Part shown: positions 21,176-33,151 of the stretch, piece by piece
Layout of the letters: every line of letters starts with the position of its first letter
Position numbering within the stretch: position 1 is the stretch's first letter
Assembly (NCBI RefSeq): GCF_035046505.1
Contig: NC_089830.1
Location: forward strand, 16,048,315-16,112,314
DNA: 64,000 nt
Direction: 5' to 3'
DNA from: Tiliqua scincoides
Lineage: Eukaryota > Chordata > Lepidosauria > Squamata > Scincidae
Notes under the pieces: generated by a model
What the model was told of the DNA's origin: nothing
What the model saw: only the letters and a program-made list of their open reading frames with translations
Database searches by the model: none
Position numbers and translations under genes: made by a program

Positions 21176-22397
21176 TTGATAGGTCTGCCCAAAAGGGGCT
21201 GACCAGATGCCCCTAGTCAACTTGCTCAGTTTGCCTTCAAGCTAAGCCTGCTTGCAACTTTGGGTCCTTTGAAAAATGTTTCAAAGGCAGTACCTGAGTC
21301 AGTGGCATAGCTAGTGGGGGGCAGGGGAGTCCGGCCCGGGTAACACCCTTGGGGGAGTGTGCCTTGGGGCACAAATGCCCCAACATCGCTAACATCGTGA
21401 AGGTTAGGAGTAACCCCACCATGCCGTATACCGCAGGATGAGGAATTTCCAGCGGAATGCAATGCAGAAAACCAGATTGAAATACCTCCTTTCCATCAAA
21501 AGTTATGGGCAAAAAACAGGAAACCAAAAAATGCATGGAACGCTACGGAAAATGAAACTGAGCCATAACGCGCGTTTACTCACGAGTAGGCGAACTTGCC
21601 ATAGTTTGTCGGAAAGGGCAGGCTGAGAGAAATCTAATGACACCAGAATGGTTCGTATCCAATGAAAGCAGCCCCCCAAAAACACCCAAGAAGGAAGTCC
21701 CTCCCTCCACGCAGACGAATGTATTGAGCCCAATGGAAAGCAAAAATAAGCTTTTTTAACATGGTTGCATTTACTCGTGAGTAAGCAAATGTGCCTTGGC
21801 TCCTGGTCAAGTCAGGCAGAGAGCAATGCAAGGCTAGCTGCATGGTCCCCATCTAATGAAAGTGGAGATCAACAAATGCTCCAGAAGGCAGCCCTCCCCC
21901 CCAAGAATAAACCAGAGGCTTGAGCTGGTAAGGTGGGCACTGGGCTGAAAATCTCACTACTTTATCTGTGTGTGTGTGGGGGGGGGGGTGTTACTGCAGG
22001 CAGGCTACAGAGGAAATTCACTTGGTGAAACAGGGCTGGCTTCCCCTTATTTCTCTGTTTTTCTTTAATTATTTATAATTATTTTATTTTGCTTGATGAT
22101 GTCACTTCCAGCCATGACATCAGTTCTGGTGGGTCCTGGACAGATTGACATTCTAAAAAGTGGGTCCCAGTGTTAAGTTTGGGAACCACTGCCTTAACTC
22201 AAAACAGACCAGTGAGACATCTGGGGGGGGGGTGACACCCTAGTGACCAAAATTCTGGAAATCGTGGCTTTTAGGAATAATACCATCATGTTATATACCA
22301 TTTAATGCAGAATTTCATACATTGTTTGTGGGGAAATATTCACTACATTTATTTTTCTGGCCATTATTATTATTCATTCCATGTCATAACTATTACT

Positions 22398-22500
22398 ATC
22401 TCTGTCTCACCTACCTCACAGGGTTGTTGTGAGGACACAATAAGGGGAGGAACCATGTACACCACCCCGAGCTGCTTAGAGGAAGGGTGGTATAAAAAGT
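22398..22500 (+). mobile_element. SINE 3' fragment with L2-like tail
   Basis: CTCACCTACCTCACAGGG...GAAGGGTGGTATAAAAAGTGAATT matches the 3' part of 26166-26400. Confidence 0.8.
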
Positions 22501-22513
22501 GAATTAATTAATT

Positions 22514-22992
22514 GTTGGCAACCTTCAGTCTCGAAAGACTATGGTATCGCGCTCTGAATGGTGGTTCTGGAACAGCGTCTAGTGTGGCTGAAAAGACCGA
22601 TTCGGGAGTGACAATCCCTTCCACACCGGGAGCAAGTGCAGTCTGTCCCTGGTCTGTCTCCCTGGCTATGGGCCTTCCTTCTTTGCCTCTTTGCCTCAGT
22701 CTGTTGGCCAAGTGTCTCATCAAACTGGGAAAGGCCATGCTGCACAGCCTGCCTCCAAGCGGGCCGCTCAGAGGCCAGGGTTTCCCACTTGTTGAGGTCC
22801 ACTCCTAAGGCCTTCAGATCCCTCTTGCAGATGTCCTTGTATCGCAGCTGTGGTCTACCTGTAGGGCGCTTTCCTTGCACGAGTTCACCATAGAGGAGAT
22901 CCTTTGGGATCCGGCCATCATCCATTCTCACGACATGACTGAGCCAACGCAGGCGTCCCTGTTTCAGCAGTGAATACATGCTAGGGATTCCA
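22514..22992 (-). mobile_element. LINE 3' end encoding a C2HC zinc-finger C-terminus, copy 1
   Basis: The minus-strand frame 22979-22539 encodes RWLSHVVRMDDGRIPKDLLY, GKRPTGRPQLRYKDICKRDL and a terminal C-x2-C-x12-H-x3-C finger (DCHSRIGLFSHTRRC). The 3' end is the shared tail CCATAGTCTTTCGAGACTG. The flanking gaattaattaatt at 22501-22513 and 22993-23005 is a 13-bp target duplication. It is a non-LTR retrotransposon; I do not assign the clade. Confidence 0.9.
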
Positions 22993-23552
22993 GAATTAAT
23001 TAATTAAACAACATAATTAATCATTAATTAATTAAGTCATATGGGGTGACAAAAATTTATGGGCCCCGGATGCCAAATGACCTAGCTACGCCTCTGACCC
23101 GAGTGCCTGCTGATGACATCTCTGCTCCTACTGGAGAAATGCTGGGGAGCCACTTCCCTGCAGCTACACCTGTGCCCTCCACAATGTGAAGATAATGTAA
23201 ATAGTCCATGAAAAAATAAAATTTTAGAATACATGCCATGCATAGATGTGTGTGTCACAAGGGCTGTTCACACGGCTAGACTTTGGAACAGCTCACCTCG
23301 TTGCTTAACATGATCCTAGAAGGAAATTTTTTTTTGCTGAAGAATCAAGAGATCTTGCTATCAGAATGGTAGCTTTTCCAGGACAGAGATGTAGGGATTT
23401 CTTTCTTATAGACAGTGCAAAAGATAGATTTTCCTTCTTCTTCCTCTGGCAATGAAAATAATATAATTATCCCTGCAGAAATAGAGGGTAGCTCCCACCA
23501 GAAATTCTTAGTTTTCCAAACCGCTTGTGTGCTATTCATGTAATTCCACAGA

Positions 23553-23740
23553 GCCGGCCCATTCATGAGACAGTTACCTCGGGCATCAGATGGGCAGGGG
23601 GCACCTACCACCATCTGCTCACTCACTTCCACCCCTCATCTTCCTCCCACTCCCTGAACTGGAAAAGGAAGAGGGGAATAGAGTGGAAGAGGAAGTGTGG
23701 AGGGCTAAAACACAAGAGTCACTCTCCAACCCTCCACACA
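23553..23740 (+). mobile_element. MITE-like repeat, GGCTGGCCC family
   Basis: It begins near GAGCCGGCCCATTCATGAG and contains TGGAAAAGGAAGAGGGG and GGAAGTGTGGAGGG, as in 30135-30416. Confidence 0.6.
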
Positions 23741-23816
23741 GACCTTTGCGATCACAGCTGTTATGCTCTGAGTGTGACCATATGCATGCACAAACCTGAG
23801 AACATTTTCACTGGTG

Positions 23817-23847
<31 letters not shown>
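23817..23847. repeat. (GT)n microsatellite
   Basis: Uninterrupted GT run. Confidence 0.97.
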
Positions 23848-23849
<2 letters not shown>

Positions 23850-24097
23850 CTGACCCATCGTCTTAGCTGAGACCGTTTTCCTCTGCTCGTTCCAGTGAAA
23901 AACACTGGACCAAATTCTGTTGATTTAGGAACTTGCAACACAAAGGACACTGCCATCTGCTGAGTCAGCCATTAGACTCTCTATATGTCCATCTACCTGG
24001 GGATGCCAGGGTTTCAAGCTGGGACCATCGCAAAGTGGGTGCGCTACCGTACCAACTGCCTTATTATTATGGCTCCCTAGCAATCCTAGGACAGCGG

Positions 24098-24482
24098 GAA
24101 CACAATCCACTAAAATTGAGTGTTGGGAGAGTTAGAACAGTCAAAAGAAAATATTTCTTTACCCAGCTTGCCATTAGTTTGTGGAACTCCTTGCCACAGG
24201 ATGTGGTGATGGCATCTGGCTTAGATGGCCTAGCTTAAAGGCCTAGATGCCTTTAAAAAGAGATTGGACAGATGAAAAGTCCATCACAGGTTACAAACCA
24301 TGACAGGTATGTGCAACCTCCTGATTTTAGAAGTAGACTGTCTCTGAATGCCAGGTTGGCAACAGGAAGCAGGTCTCTTGTAGTGTGCTCCCTGAGGCAT
24401 CTGGTGGGCTACCATGAGATACAGGAAGCTGGACTCCATAGGCTTTTGGCCTGATCCAGCTGGGCTCTTCTTATGTTCTTTG
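24098..24482 (+). mobile_element. CR1 LINE 3' fragment
   Basis: It starts in the C-terminal RT region ([34 protein letters not shown]), followed by the 3' UTR and TTCTTATGTTCTT. Confidence 0.9.
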
Positions 24483-25466
24483 CTTTCTTCAAAAAGCACA
24501 ACACATTAGCACAACCCAGAAACACACCAGTGTGGCCGAGATCCACTCCCCACCTCGTTGCACAACTACATGAGCTCCAGGGACTGCCTTATTCAGCAAA
24601 GGCTGTAACTGCTGTGCTCCAGACTTTGTCCTTGGGGAGAGCTGTCTGCTCCTCTCTGACCCAGAAAGCAGGCTAATCTCCAGCAGCACCTTGGAGCCTG
24701 CAATTAGCAGAGGAGCAGGCCTTCTTATCAGCTCCACAGATTCCAAAATGCCTCACGTCGGCAGAAACCATTTGCAAAGGTTCCAGCAGCAGCATTAACA
24801 GTGAATGAGGTGACTTGGACGGAGGCCATCTGTGTGAAGCGCCCTTTAACAAATAACTTTTTCAAAATTGGAATTATTTCCTTTTCAACCCCATTCCCAA
24901 AACCTTTTGGGTCCTGAGGCTACAATGACTTGTGGAGCACTGCCAGGGGCGGGGGGGGGGGGAGATCTCTTTTTAAAAAATCACACTGTTTTTCTCGGTT
25001 CTCAAACTTTTTGGTCTCTGGAGCTCTTTACACTCCTTCTAGGAGTGTAAACTCCTAGAACGTTTCCTTCAAGACTTCTTCTAGGAGGCCTGCTGGTACA
25101 TGCGCAGTGTGTCAAGGAACCCCAGAGCTCATGCGCGGAGTGAAGCACCACCAAGCCCAACACCACATACCAGTGAAGAGCCAGAACAGGAGGGCAATGA
25201 GGAAGGAGATCCACAAACAGGAGAGGTGGGAAGGATAGATGAGCAAATCAGACAGGGTGCAGACATTGGCCACTATGGAGCCTCTGAAGGGGACTCAGGG
25301 TGCCCAAGCGCTCCTTGGAACACACTTTGAGAAATGCTGGTCTACAACATCTACCACAACTTGCAAAATGAAAATAAATATTACAGGCAGGTAGGAATCA
25401 GTGTGTGATTGGAGGGAGCCTTTAGGAATCAGGACCATTTCCACTAATGGGTATAATTCCATGGGG

Positions 25467-25857
25467 CAGTGGTTCTCAAACTTTTAGCACGAAGACCCAC
25501 TTTTTAGAATGAGAATCTGTCAGGACCCACCGGAAGTGATGTCATGACTGGAAATGACACCATGAAGTAGGAAAATTTTTAACAATCCTAGGCTGCAATC
25601 CTACCCACACTTACCCAGGAATAAGTCCCATTTACTATCATTGTTAAAAGCATATGCATAGTAGCTTGTTAAAAGTACAGGTCTGTAACATTTCCCCAGA
25701 TGTAGTAACATACCATGGTAGCATCAAGTACGTGGTAGCATCATGGTAGCATATATTAAAAATAAAATATTGAAATGAATGGGGACCCACTTGAATTTGG
25801 CTCACGACTGACCTAGTGGGTCCCGACCCACCGTTTGAGAAATACTGCCATGGGAGT
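25467..25857 (+). mobile_element. hAT-type MITE, TIR CAGTGGTTCTCAAAC, copy 1
   Basis: Ends CAGTGGTTCTCAAAC and GTTTGAGAAATACTG. Flanks ccatgggg/ccatggga match at 7 of 8. The body contains the phrases GATGTCATGACTGG and CACACTTACCCAGGA shared with 51219 and 52024. Confidence 0.92.
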
Positions 25858-26165
25858 TTTAACAGGTAGCCTGCAGACCTTTCAACTAAGTGCTTTGTCA
25901 ATTTGATGCACCTCTGGCATTCCTGTTGCACCTGAAGCACTGCCAGTCAGCCCTGACCGCTGAGAATACTTGTTGAGATTGCAAGAAAAGGAACAAATGT
26001 TACGCTAAATTTGTTTAAGAGGTGCTGGTGAAGAGCCCGGGGCCCGTAAAAAGCGTATGACACAGGCACCCTCCATCTCTAGAAGCGGAAACATTTGGAA
26101 GGAACTTGTGTACATCAGAAGCCCTTTGACAGATTAGGTGTGAAGCCTGTTGTAGAAGCCAAGGT

Positions 26166-26400
26166 GAGAGCCAGGGTGGTTTGGGTGGTGGACTTAGACC
26201 TGGACGATCCAGGTTCAAATCCCCCCTTAGCCATAAAGCTTCCTGGGTGACCTTGGGCCAGTCACTTTCTCTCAGCCTCACCTACCTCACAGGGTTGTTG
26301 TGAGGACAAGAAGGAGGGGAGCAGTTGTATACACCGCCCTGAGCTCTTTGGAGGAAGGGCGGTATAAAAATGTGAAAAATAAATAAATAAATAATAAAAA
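26166..26400 (+). mobile_element. tRNA-derived SINE with L2-like tail
   Basis: The B-box-like GGTTCAAATCCCC is at about 26211, then GGCCAGTCACTTTCTCTCAG, CCTCACAGGGTTGTTGTGAGG and the end GGAAGGGCGGTATAAAAATG followed by (AAATA)n. Confidence 0.87.
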
Positions 26401-27132
26401 TATAACTGGTTGCTTAAGCAGCTCAGAGTGGTCAAGAAATGCACATTTCTAAGCAGGACCGTCAGTATTGACATGATGGTAGCAACCAAAGCCTCCAGCT
26501 GAGATGACAACCCAAGTAATTCATTCTCACCACTGGTATGCTACACCAGCTCTCATGAAACATGGAGCCTTGTCTGGGTGCTGCTTCACCCACTTTTGAT
26601 GGGGAACACTGGCACAACCCCCTGAGCTGCACAGCATTCCCCTCGCCCTCGAACAAACAGTTTAGCAAAACTCTGCTTGTTTCATCTCCCAGTCCCTCCC
26701 CCCCAATGCACCCCTCCACCATTCTCTGCTAGGGGCTTCCCCCAAAGATTGATGAGTAACCCACTGGAGATAAGTCTTGGCAAATAGTCCTTCAACTGGC
26801 GCTCTTTATCATCCCAGGCAACGGGGAGGCTGGGAAAACAAGCCGCTAAGGAGGCCTTGAGCGCCGAACAAACAAGAGCCTCCCTCCTTGCAGCTGGCAG
26901 TGGGGGGCAGCCAATCTCCTCTCTCTTTCCTCCCTGCTGCAGGAGGGCAGCATTATCTGGTACAAGTGGCAAGGGTGAAGGAATTTTGTGGGTGACGGCA
27001 GCTGAGAACCAGGAACATTTCCAGAACCAGCTTTTCTTTTACTGGCTGCTGCACAACACAGGGAACCAATCATATTGTACCAGGGAGGCTTCTTCGGTGG
27101 AACAGACGGCTGGCACCTCCTCATTGCTGAAC

Positions 27133-27303
27133 CCCAGGAAGCTGCCATACTGAGTCAGATCGTGGGTATCGCCAGCACAGTTTTGCACAGCAGGGTTTCA
27201 GAGAGGCATTTTTTTTTCTGCCTCACCTGGGAACGCTGAGGATTGAATCTGAGGACCTTCAGCATGCAAAAAAGATGCCACTTCATTGAGCTAGAGCCCC
27301 TCC
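27133..27303 (-). mobile_element. tRNA-derived SINE (Sauria-like), antisense
   Basis: The minus strand has an A-box-like TAGCTCAATGAAGTGG, a B-box-like position at TCAGATTCAATCC, and an end ACTCAGTATGGCAGCTTCC. The type is common in lizards. Confidence 0.75.
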
Positions 27304-27448
27304 CCTGGTTATATGTGGACACATTACACGTACTCAGAGTATTTTTTCTTTCTTATCAATCAAAAAATATATAACGAGCATCAGTATACAAAGACCACAC
27401 GGCCCCATTTACATTCAGGATGGGAGCATTAAGTGCAATGCGCTAATA

Positions 27449-27913
27449 CAGGGGTGTCCAAACCCCGGCCCTGGGGCCACTTGCGGCCCTCGAGGCCTCT
27501 CAATGCGGCCCTCAGGGAGCTGCCAGTCTCCCATGAGCCTCTGGCCCTCCAGTGATTTGTTGGAGCCCTCACTGGGCTGACGCAACTGCTCTCAGTGTGA
27601 GGGCAAGTGTTTGACCTCTCGGTGAGCTGTGGGATGAGGGCTCCCTCCACTGCTTGCTGTTTCACATCTGTGATGCAGCAGCGGCAGCAAAGGAAAGGCC
27701 AGCCTTGCTTTGTGCAAGGCCTTTTATAGGCCTTGAGCTATTGCAAGACCTTCATTCATTCATATAAGTTCATCTTTAATATATTCATTTATGTAAACGT
27801 ACATAAATTTATTCAAATTTGAAATGTAAATTAATTCTTTTTTTCCCCAGCCCCCGACACAGTGTCAGAGAGAGACAATGTGGCCCTCCTGCCAAAAACT
27901 TTGGACACCCCTG
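27449..27913 (+). mobile_element. hAT-type MITE, TIR CAGGGGTGYCCAAAC, copy 2
   Basis: Ends CAGGGGTGTCCAAAC and GTTTGGACACCCCTG (here TTTGGACACCCCTG after AAC). Flanks cgctaata/cactaata match at 7 of 8. Confidence 0.94.
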
Positions 27914-27921
27914 CACTAATA

Positions 27922-28640
27922 CAATCAGTTCTGGTTACCCACTAGGGTCCGGTTTCTGGAAAACCTAGTGGATACTGAATTAGTATTACCCCTAGTGGAT
28001 ACTGAATTATCCCTGGGGGCTGGGGATAAGAATAGGCCCTCAGTTTGGCTGTACTTGTCGTAAGAGGCGACTAAACAGCCACCGGGTAGATGGGACTCGT
28101 CAGCCTGGGAAGGCAGCTCATCTGAGAGAAGGAAAACTCTGATCCCAAACCTCCACTGCCTTGTGGCTACATCCAGTTATGGAAAAGGCTTCAGGAGTCA
28201 ACCTCGAGGCAAAATCCGGAGCCAGAGTCCCTGAGGCAGTTCATGGCTGAACACAGTCACGTTCTGGCAACTCCTGCAACGCCGCTGGAACCAACCGTAT
28301 TGCTTCTGCCTTTCCATTGGACCATTTCAGCAACGTGGAGAGGGGGGATTTGCTGCATGGGTAACAGCCTATCCTCCATACTTACTTTACCCAGGCTTCG
28401 CGCACTGGAGAGGACACTGTTCCAGAACCACCATTCAGAGCGTGACACCATAGTCTTCCGAGACTGAAGGATGCCAACAATGCACTAAATTAGTGGATAC
28501 TGAATAATTGAACCTGTGGGGGAAATGGGATTAGGTTCCAGGGGACCTTCTTCACCATACACTCTATGAACCTGAATCCTAACTTGAAGTCTATGGGGCT
28601 GGGTGATAGTGAGGGCAATACATCTCCTACAATGCTTGGA
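27922..28640 (+). mobile_element. pogo/Tigger-like MITE, left part, interrupted by a retroelement
   Basis: After a TA at 27920-27921 the sequence CAATCAGTTCTGGTTACCCACTAGGG parallels 45370 onward. Sequence resumes after 28490 with GAATAATTGAACCTGTGG and GGTTCCAGGGGACC, as in 45435-45485. The right end was not located. Confidence 0.65.
28011..28482 (+). mobile_element. ~475-bp non-autonomous retroelement with LINE-like tail, copy 3 (complete)
   Basis: Same start (CCCTGGGGGCTGGGGAT), body and tail as 17187-17664. A likely target duplication tagtggatactgaattat is at 27993-28010 and, with one mismatch, at 28491-28508. Confidence 0.9.
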
Positions 28641-28887
28641 GGAAGGTCTGAAGGTGGAATGTAGCTGAGCTATCTCTAGCTCTGAGTGGGCAAAGAAAAG
28701 GTGAGTTTTAATTTATTTTTGGGGAGGAAGAGAGAGTGTCTCATGGCTATTGTCCTTCTCTAGTAATTCCCCAGCTAGTTATACAGACTTATTAGCCCAT
28801 ATTCAGTCATCATGGTGCAAGGTGAAACTGATGATGGCAAGAGTGGGTCTAGGCAAGTAGGCCACAAACTCCAGTGACTTCCCAATA

Positions 28888-29210
28888 CAGATGTGCGCCA
28901 CTTAATGATGGGGATATGTTCTCCTATCCCTGTTGTTGTGCAATTAGGTCATTAAGTGAACATTCAGTCCAATCTATTGCCTTTGTTGTATAAACAGACA
29001 CTCCCTGCCAGACACTAGCTGACTGCACAGGCTACTGGAGATAGATTGCCTCTGCTTTGCGTTAACAGCGTCTCTGTTGTGTAAACTGACAGTCTGCTGC
29101 AGGCTTTGGAAGACCTGATTGCCTCATTAGGAGCATCTTTATTGTGCTTTGACCATTGTCATATATGTGGTTTGTCAGTAAGCGAATGGTTGTTAAACGG
29201 CGCATGCATG
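28888..29210 (+). mobile_element. pogo/Tigger-like MITE with TA duplication
   Basis: The left end CAGATGTGCGCCACTTAATG and inverted right end CATGCATGCGCCGTTTAAC are flanked by TA at 28886-28887 and 29211-29212. The phrase CACTTAATGATGGGGATA resembles mammalian MER2/Tigger ends. Confidence 0.75.
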
Positions 29211-29212
29211 TA

Positions 29213-29820
29213 GTGATAACCTCAGTGGATTGCATGGTGCACTGGGAAGTGGGATTCTCTTCAAAGTCTTGTGACCCTCTGGGGTGGTCTTGGGCACGTT
29301 ATTCATGCTCTACATTTTGCAGGTATGAGATAACCCTAGTGAAACTCCACTTCTGCAGCGATTAGCTCAACAAGGGCAGCCTTGTCTCCTGTTGACAGTT
29401 ACTGTTTGCACATATTAAAAAAGTTCCTGCTGACAGAGCCAATACGTGCTGGAAGTCTCTGATGGCCAGGTGGGCCGCATGATGACTCTGATGGACACGT
29501 GATCCAACCATTAGTCTGCTCCGATGCATCTGGCGCAAGAGGCATGTGCGTTCTGAATCAATGGATGGCTAATGGCGCTTTTAATTAGACCCGGCTGCAG
29601 ATTAGGGTTCAACGAAAAGAAAAACTAACCTGCTGTGATAATTCCTGTCTGTGCCCTACCCGGCCAACCTCTGACACCCTTTAAACAAAAATAAAACTTT
29701 TCCAAATTAGAAATGGCATACAAGGGAAGCTCAGAACACTTTGATGAGGATTGTATCCTAGTGTTTCTTTCCTAAGGGTATAACCTGGGCTGAGCAATCC
29801 AGGGTGGACACATCCACACT
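29213..29820. other. Unique non-repeat sequence, no gene recognised
   Basis: No repeat family or coding signal was found. The part 29400-29720 has balanced composition and homeodomain-type cores (TTTTAATTAGA at about 29579, GGCTAATGG), so it could be regulatory; that is inference only. Confidence 0.35.
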
Positions 29821-30134
29821 AGCATAGCTGGGGGGGGGGTCACAGGACCCCAGGGAGAACTCTGCAGCTGTCGGGATCCTGCATCCCTCGCTTGCCCCGG
29901 CATCCCCTCTGAACACAACCATAGCGCTGCTCTGGTGGTGTCTGGAGGGTGCTCTCAGGCCTTAGTACGTCACCTCCACTTTTCAGGGAAAACTGGAATT
30001 GACCTTCTGGAAGCCTCAGAGCACCCTCCAGACCTGACCAGAATGTTCAGAGGAGGTATAGGGGCAGCCCAGGTCAGGGGACGACCCTGGAAGGTGTGTC
30101 CTGGGGCAGCACACCTTCCAGCTACACTGCTGCC

Positions 30135-30416
30135 CACCCATGAGACCAACTGAAGTGATTGCCAAAGGCAACAGATTGATGGGGGGGGGCACCTATCTCT
30201 GTCCACCTACTTGCCTCCATGGCTCCTCCTCCTCCTTCTCCTCCCTTGACTGGAAAAGGAAGAGGGTGGTGGTGGAAGAGGAAATGTATAGGGGAGAAGA
30301 GTGCTGAGCTAGAACATTGGAGAGTGGGGGGAGAAGAGGTTGGCACATCATCAGGTAAGGGAGGCGGCGTTTGGCATGTCACTTCAGGTGTCAGAAGGTC
30401 TTGGGCCAGCCCTAGA
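30135..30416 (+). mobile_element. MITE-like repeat, GGCTGGCCC family (best copy)
   Basis: It runs from CATGAGACCAACTGAAGTG through TGGAAAAGGAAGAGGG and GGCATGTCACTTCAGGTGTC to GGGCCAGCCCTAG. Equivalent order is seen at 23553, 34497 and 37610. Confidence 0.65.
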
Positions 30417-30669
30417 ACAATCCTATATTCAAGTGAAGGCAATAGCCCAGCTTCACCAGCTTAACTGCAGTCCATATCCTGACTAGACCTATAGTGGTCC
30501 GGCACAAAGGGGAAGGAGTGAAGGAGAGCTTCAGGCCCCATAGGGCTTGAAGTCTTTTGTGTCACTCACACAACACTATTGTTAAGAAGCATCATTTTGG
30601 CAGAGGGAAGGGAAAAAGCTCCTCTGGGAAGAAGTTTGAGTGGCAAACACACAGCCCTGCCCAGAGCAT

Positions 30670-30815
30670 TGGTTGGCAACCTTCAGTCTTGAAAGACTAT
30701 GGTATAAGATTACAACACCCGGTATTCTCAGGCGGTCTCCCATCCAAGAATTAACCAGGCCTGACCCTGCTTAGCTTCTGAGATCACACAAGATCGGGCA
30801 TGTGCAGGGTAGCAA
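30670..30815 (-). mobile_element. 5S rRNA-derived SINE, copy 2
   Basis: Antisense copy with the tail TGGTTGGCAACCTTCAG on the plus strand, then inverted 5S up to GATCGGGCATGTGCAGGG. Confidence 0.92.
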
Positions 30816-31970
30816 GGCAAGGTAATTCTACCTATAGGAAAATACCTTTTCCCAAGGAAGGAACATGGGTGAGCATCAAGGAGAACTCTGACCACATTCA
30901 GGTAAGCAAGAAGCACACAAATAGCACACTGTGCAGAAGCAGGCAGCGGAAGCATCAGTGTGTTTACTCAGACATAAGTGCCACTGTATTCAAAGGAGCT
31001 TACTCCCAGGGAAGCATGTTTAGGATTGCAGCTCTTGCCTATGAACCAAATAAAGTTTTTTGGTGGGTGAGTAAGACCTAATCCACCTTTTGCACAGCTT
31101 GCCTGAAAACACTTACGGCTCTAGAGGTCAAGAGGGAGCAGGTAGGTCTTACGCTCCCCAAACAGCTCCTTAAACATTGAGTCGCAGCAGGAAATGAGGA
31201 TCTCGTGGTTTATTGAGCACCACCTGCAGCACACTTACCCAGCCATGTGCACCAAGGACACGGCACCTGCACATGGAACACCTGCTACTGTGAGAGACTA
31301 ATGGGTCCATGCAGAGGGGATGCAGGTTCAAACCCGAGATGTACGTTCCCATCAGGATCATCAACAGGCACAACTGGGGGGGGGGAAGAGTGTGAGCCAA
31401 GCCCAAGGAGCACTGCGTGGGGGGGGGGGGTGGTCAATCATTTGGCTTTACATGCAACACAGCAGCCTACCACTCTAGCCACACACACCCCAGGTCTGTG
31501 TCCTTCATTGCTTGTAATCTTTCAAATGCAGCTATTACCATGCTCCCCCTTCTACTGCTTCATTCAGCACGGCTGCAGTGAGACCTAAAGCCCCCCACTC
31601 CACCCCACGGCTCTGCTCTTCAGCTTTTCAATTTTTTTTTTAAACCTACCATCTGGGCCACATTACGTGTTTAGAAGAATCTTGGGCGGTTCTCCTTTAA
31701 GATAATCTCAAGGTGGTGTTTGAAGCTGGAAAAGAATGCCATACAAGCCAGAAGCCTTTATTTTTGCACAGGTGCGTTCCTCTTAGGAATCTGCAGGTGA
31801 TGGGACTGAAACCCAAGGAAACCCAACTCCAACACCTCATGCAATTTTTTTTTTAGTTACTGCCCCACTCTTCCTCCATCTCAGCAGGAAAAAATAAGTA
31901 ATCTGGAACAAAAATCAGACCATTGGGACTATTGGAGTGCAGTTCCCTGCCACTTAACTCTGAGGTCCTC
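30816..31970. other. Unassigned sequence
   Basis: It contains one scattered repeat (about 30955-31030, the same core as the 93-bp triplet) and short G runs. A possible exon-like stretch at 31167-31222 was considered and not accepted. Confidence 0.35.
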
Positions 31971-31974
31971 TTCT

Positions 31975-32330
31975 GACACTACGTATAAAAGAGGTTGCAG
32001 GATGTGAGGTTCCCCAGGGCCTTCTTGGTGGTGGTGCCCTGCTTGTGGAATTCACTCCCCCTGGAATTAAGAAGAGCTCCCTCTTTGGAGTGCTTTCAGC
32101 AGGGTCTTAAGACCTTTTTTTATTTAGGAAAGCTTTTGAATGCTGATATTGGGAGGGTGGGTGCTTTGTATGAAATGTAATTTTAATTGCAATCTGTTGG
32201 TGTTTGTTGTGTTTTGTTGTTTTAATATTAATGTTGTTAGTATTGCTTTATTTACAATTGCGTTGATGCTTTATTTTGCAAGCCGTCTTGAATGCGGTAG
32301 AAAGGCGGGGTATAAATTCTTTAAATAAAT
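31975..32330 (+). mobile_element. L2-like LINE 3' end
   Basis: The frame FLVVVPCLWNSLPLELRRAP and SLECFQQGLKTFF matches the L2 C-terminus. The end GCGGTAGAAAGGCGGGGTATA is followed by (AAATA)n. Confidence 0.87.
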
Positions 32331-32572
32331 AAAATGTGGTTTGCAGGGAGGACAAGTTGGTAGGAGCTAGTGTGCCCTTTAAGTGTCACCTCGGCCGTTG
32401 TAAAAATTATTTGGCTCTTATCTACAACTATACAGCCAAAGTTTCAGCTTAGAGCATTGAACATTCTGGATCAATCATGTCACATTGCTTAATATTATGC
32501 CAATCATTTAGGTTGCTCAGTACCGATAAAGTTTTTATTCCAGGTGCACTTACAAAATTGGAGGGTTTGAGT

Positions 32573-32909
32573 CAGTGGCATCGCAAGGGGCTACTGGACT
32601 GGGTGATGCACGCAGGAGGTGTGTGACACCGCTACTGGCTACAATTTTTTTAATCATGGTAGTTTTGAATAATACCATCATGATATATATCAATCGATGC
32701 ATAATTTAATGCAGAATGCAATGAAACAAACCTTGTTGAAATATCTCTATCCTATCAAAAGTTACAGTCAAAAAACCAGTGGGGATGAGACAATGGTATA
32801 ACACCATGCCCATCGCCCGGAGCGTTGCCCATTGATGGGAGGAGGTCCATCATAGGGGTGATGTACTGGCCTCTTGCACAGGGTGATGCAAACCCTAGTG
32901 ACAAAACTG
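32573..32909 (+). mobile_element. hAT-type MITE, TIR CAGTGGYRTCRCTAGGG, copy 2
   Basis: Ends CAGTGGCATCGCAAGGG and CCCTAGTGACAAAACTG. The body is colinear with 18265-18596. Flanks are weakly duplicated (5 of 8). Confidence 0.8.
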
Positions 32910-33151
32910 GCTGGAGTGACTCCTGTGGCTGAGAACTCAGCACAGAATCCAAAGTCCTCAAAGGTACTCCATTATAACTGTTATACCACTTGATCTGCAC
33001 ATCCATTTCCTGGACCAGTGTTATGGGATGGGGAAACTCCAAAGCTAAATGATGGGTTGTCTTCAGTTGAGAGCTTCCACCTTTATTTTATTTTTTGGAT
33101 TTATTGGATCTTTAAGTTACTGATATTTGGAGGCATCTCCACAAGCTTTGT

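Larger units (their letters stand above)
21300..23096 (+). mobile_element. hAT-type element, TIR CAGTGGCATAGCTAG, split by later insertions
   Basis: The left end CAGTGGCATAGCTAG and right end CTAGCTACGCCTCTG are inverted. Flanks acctgagt/acccgagt match at 7 of 8. Inside lie a LINE 3' end (22514-22992), pieces of at least two other MITE families (about 22080-22330), and a SINE piece. No transposase frame was found. Confidence 0.75.

Noticed and set aside
22539-22979. Host zinc-finger gene
   Set aside because: The same C-terminus occurs at three places with target duplications and a shared retroelement tail; it is LINE sequence.
31167-31222. Exon-like stretch on the minus strand between a CTGCAG acceptor and a GTAAGA donor
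   Set aside because: The translation (frame with EILISCCDSMFKELFGE) fits no family I recognise, there is no second exon nearby, and the flanks look repeat-like.
31376-31432. G-run tracts as G-quadruplex regulatory sites
   Set aside because: Single homopolymer runs of variable length, common throughout the window; nothing ties them to a gene.
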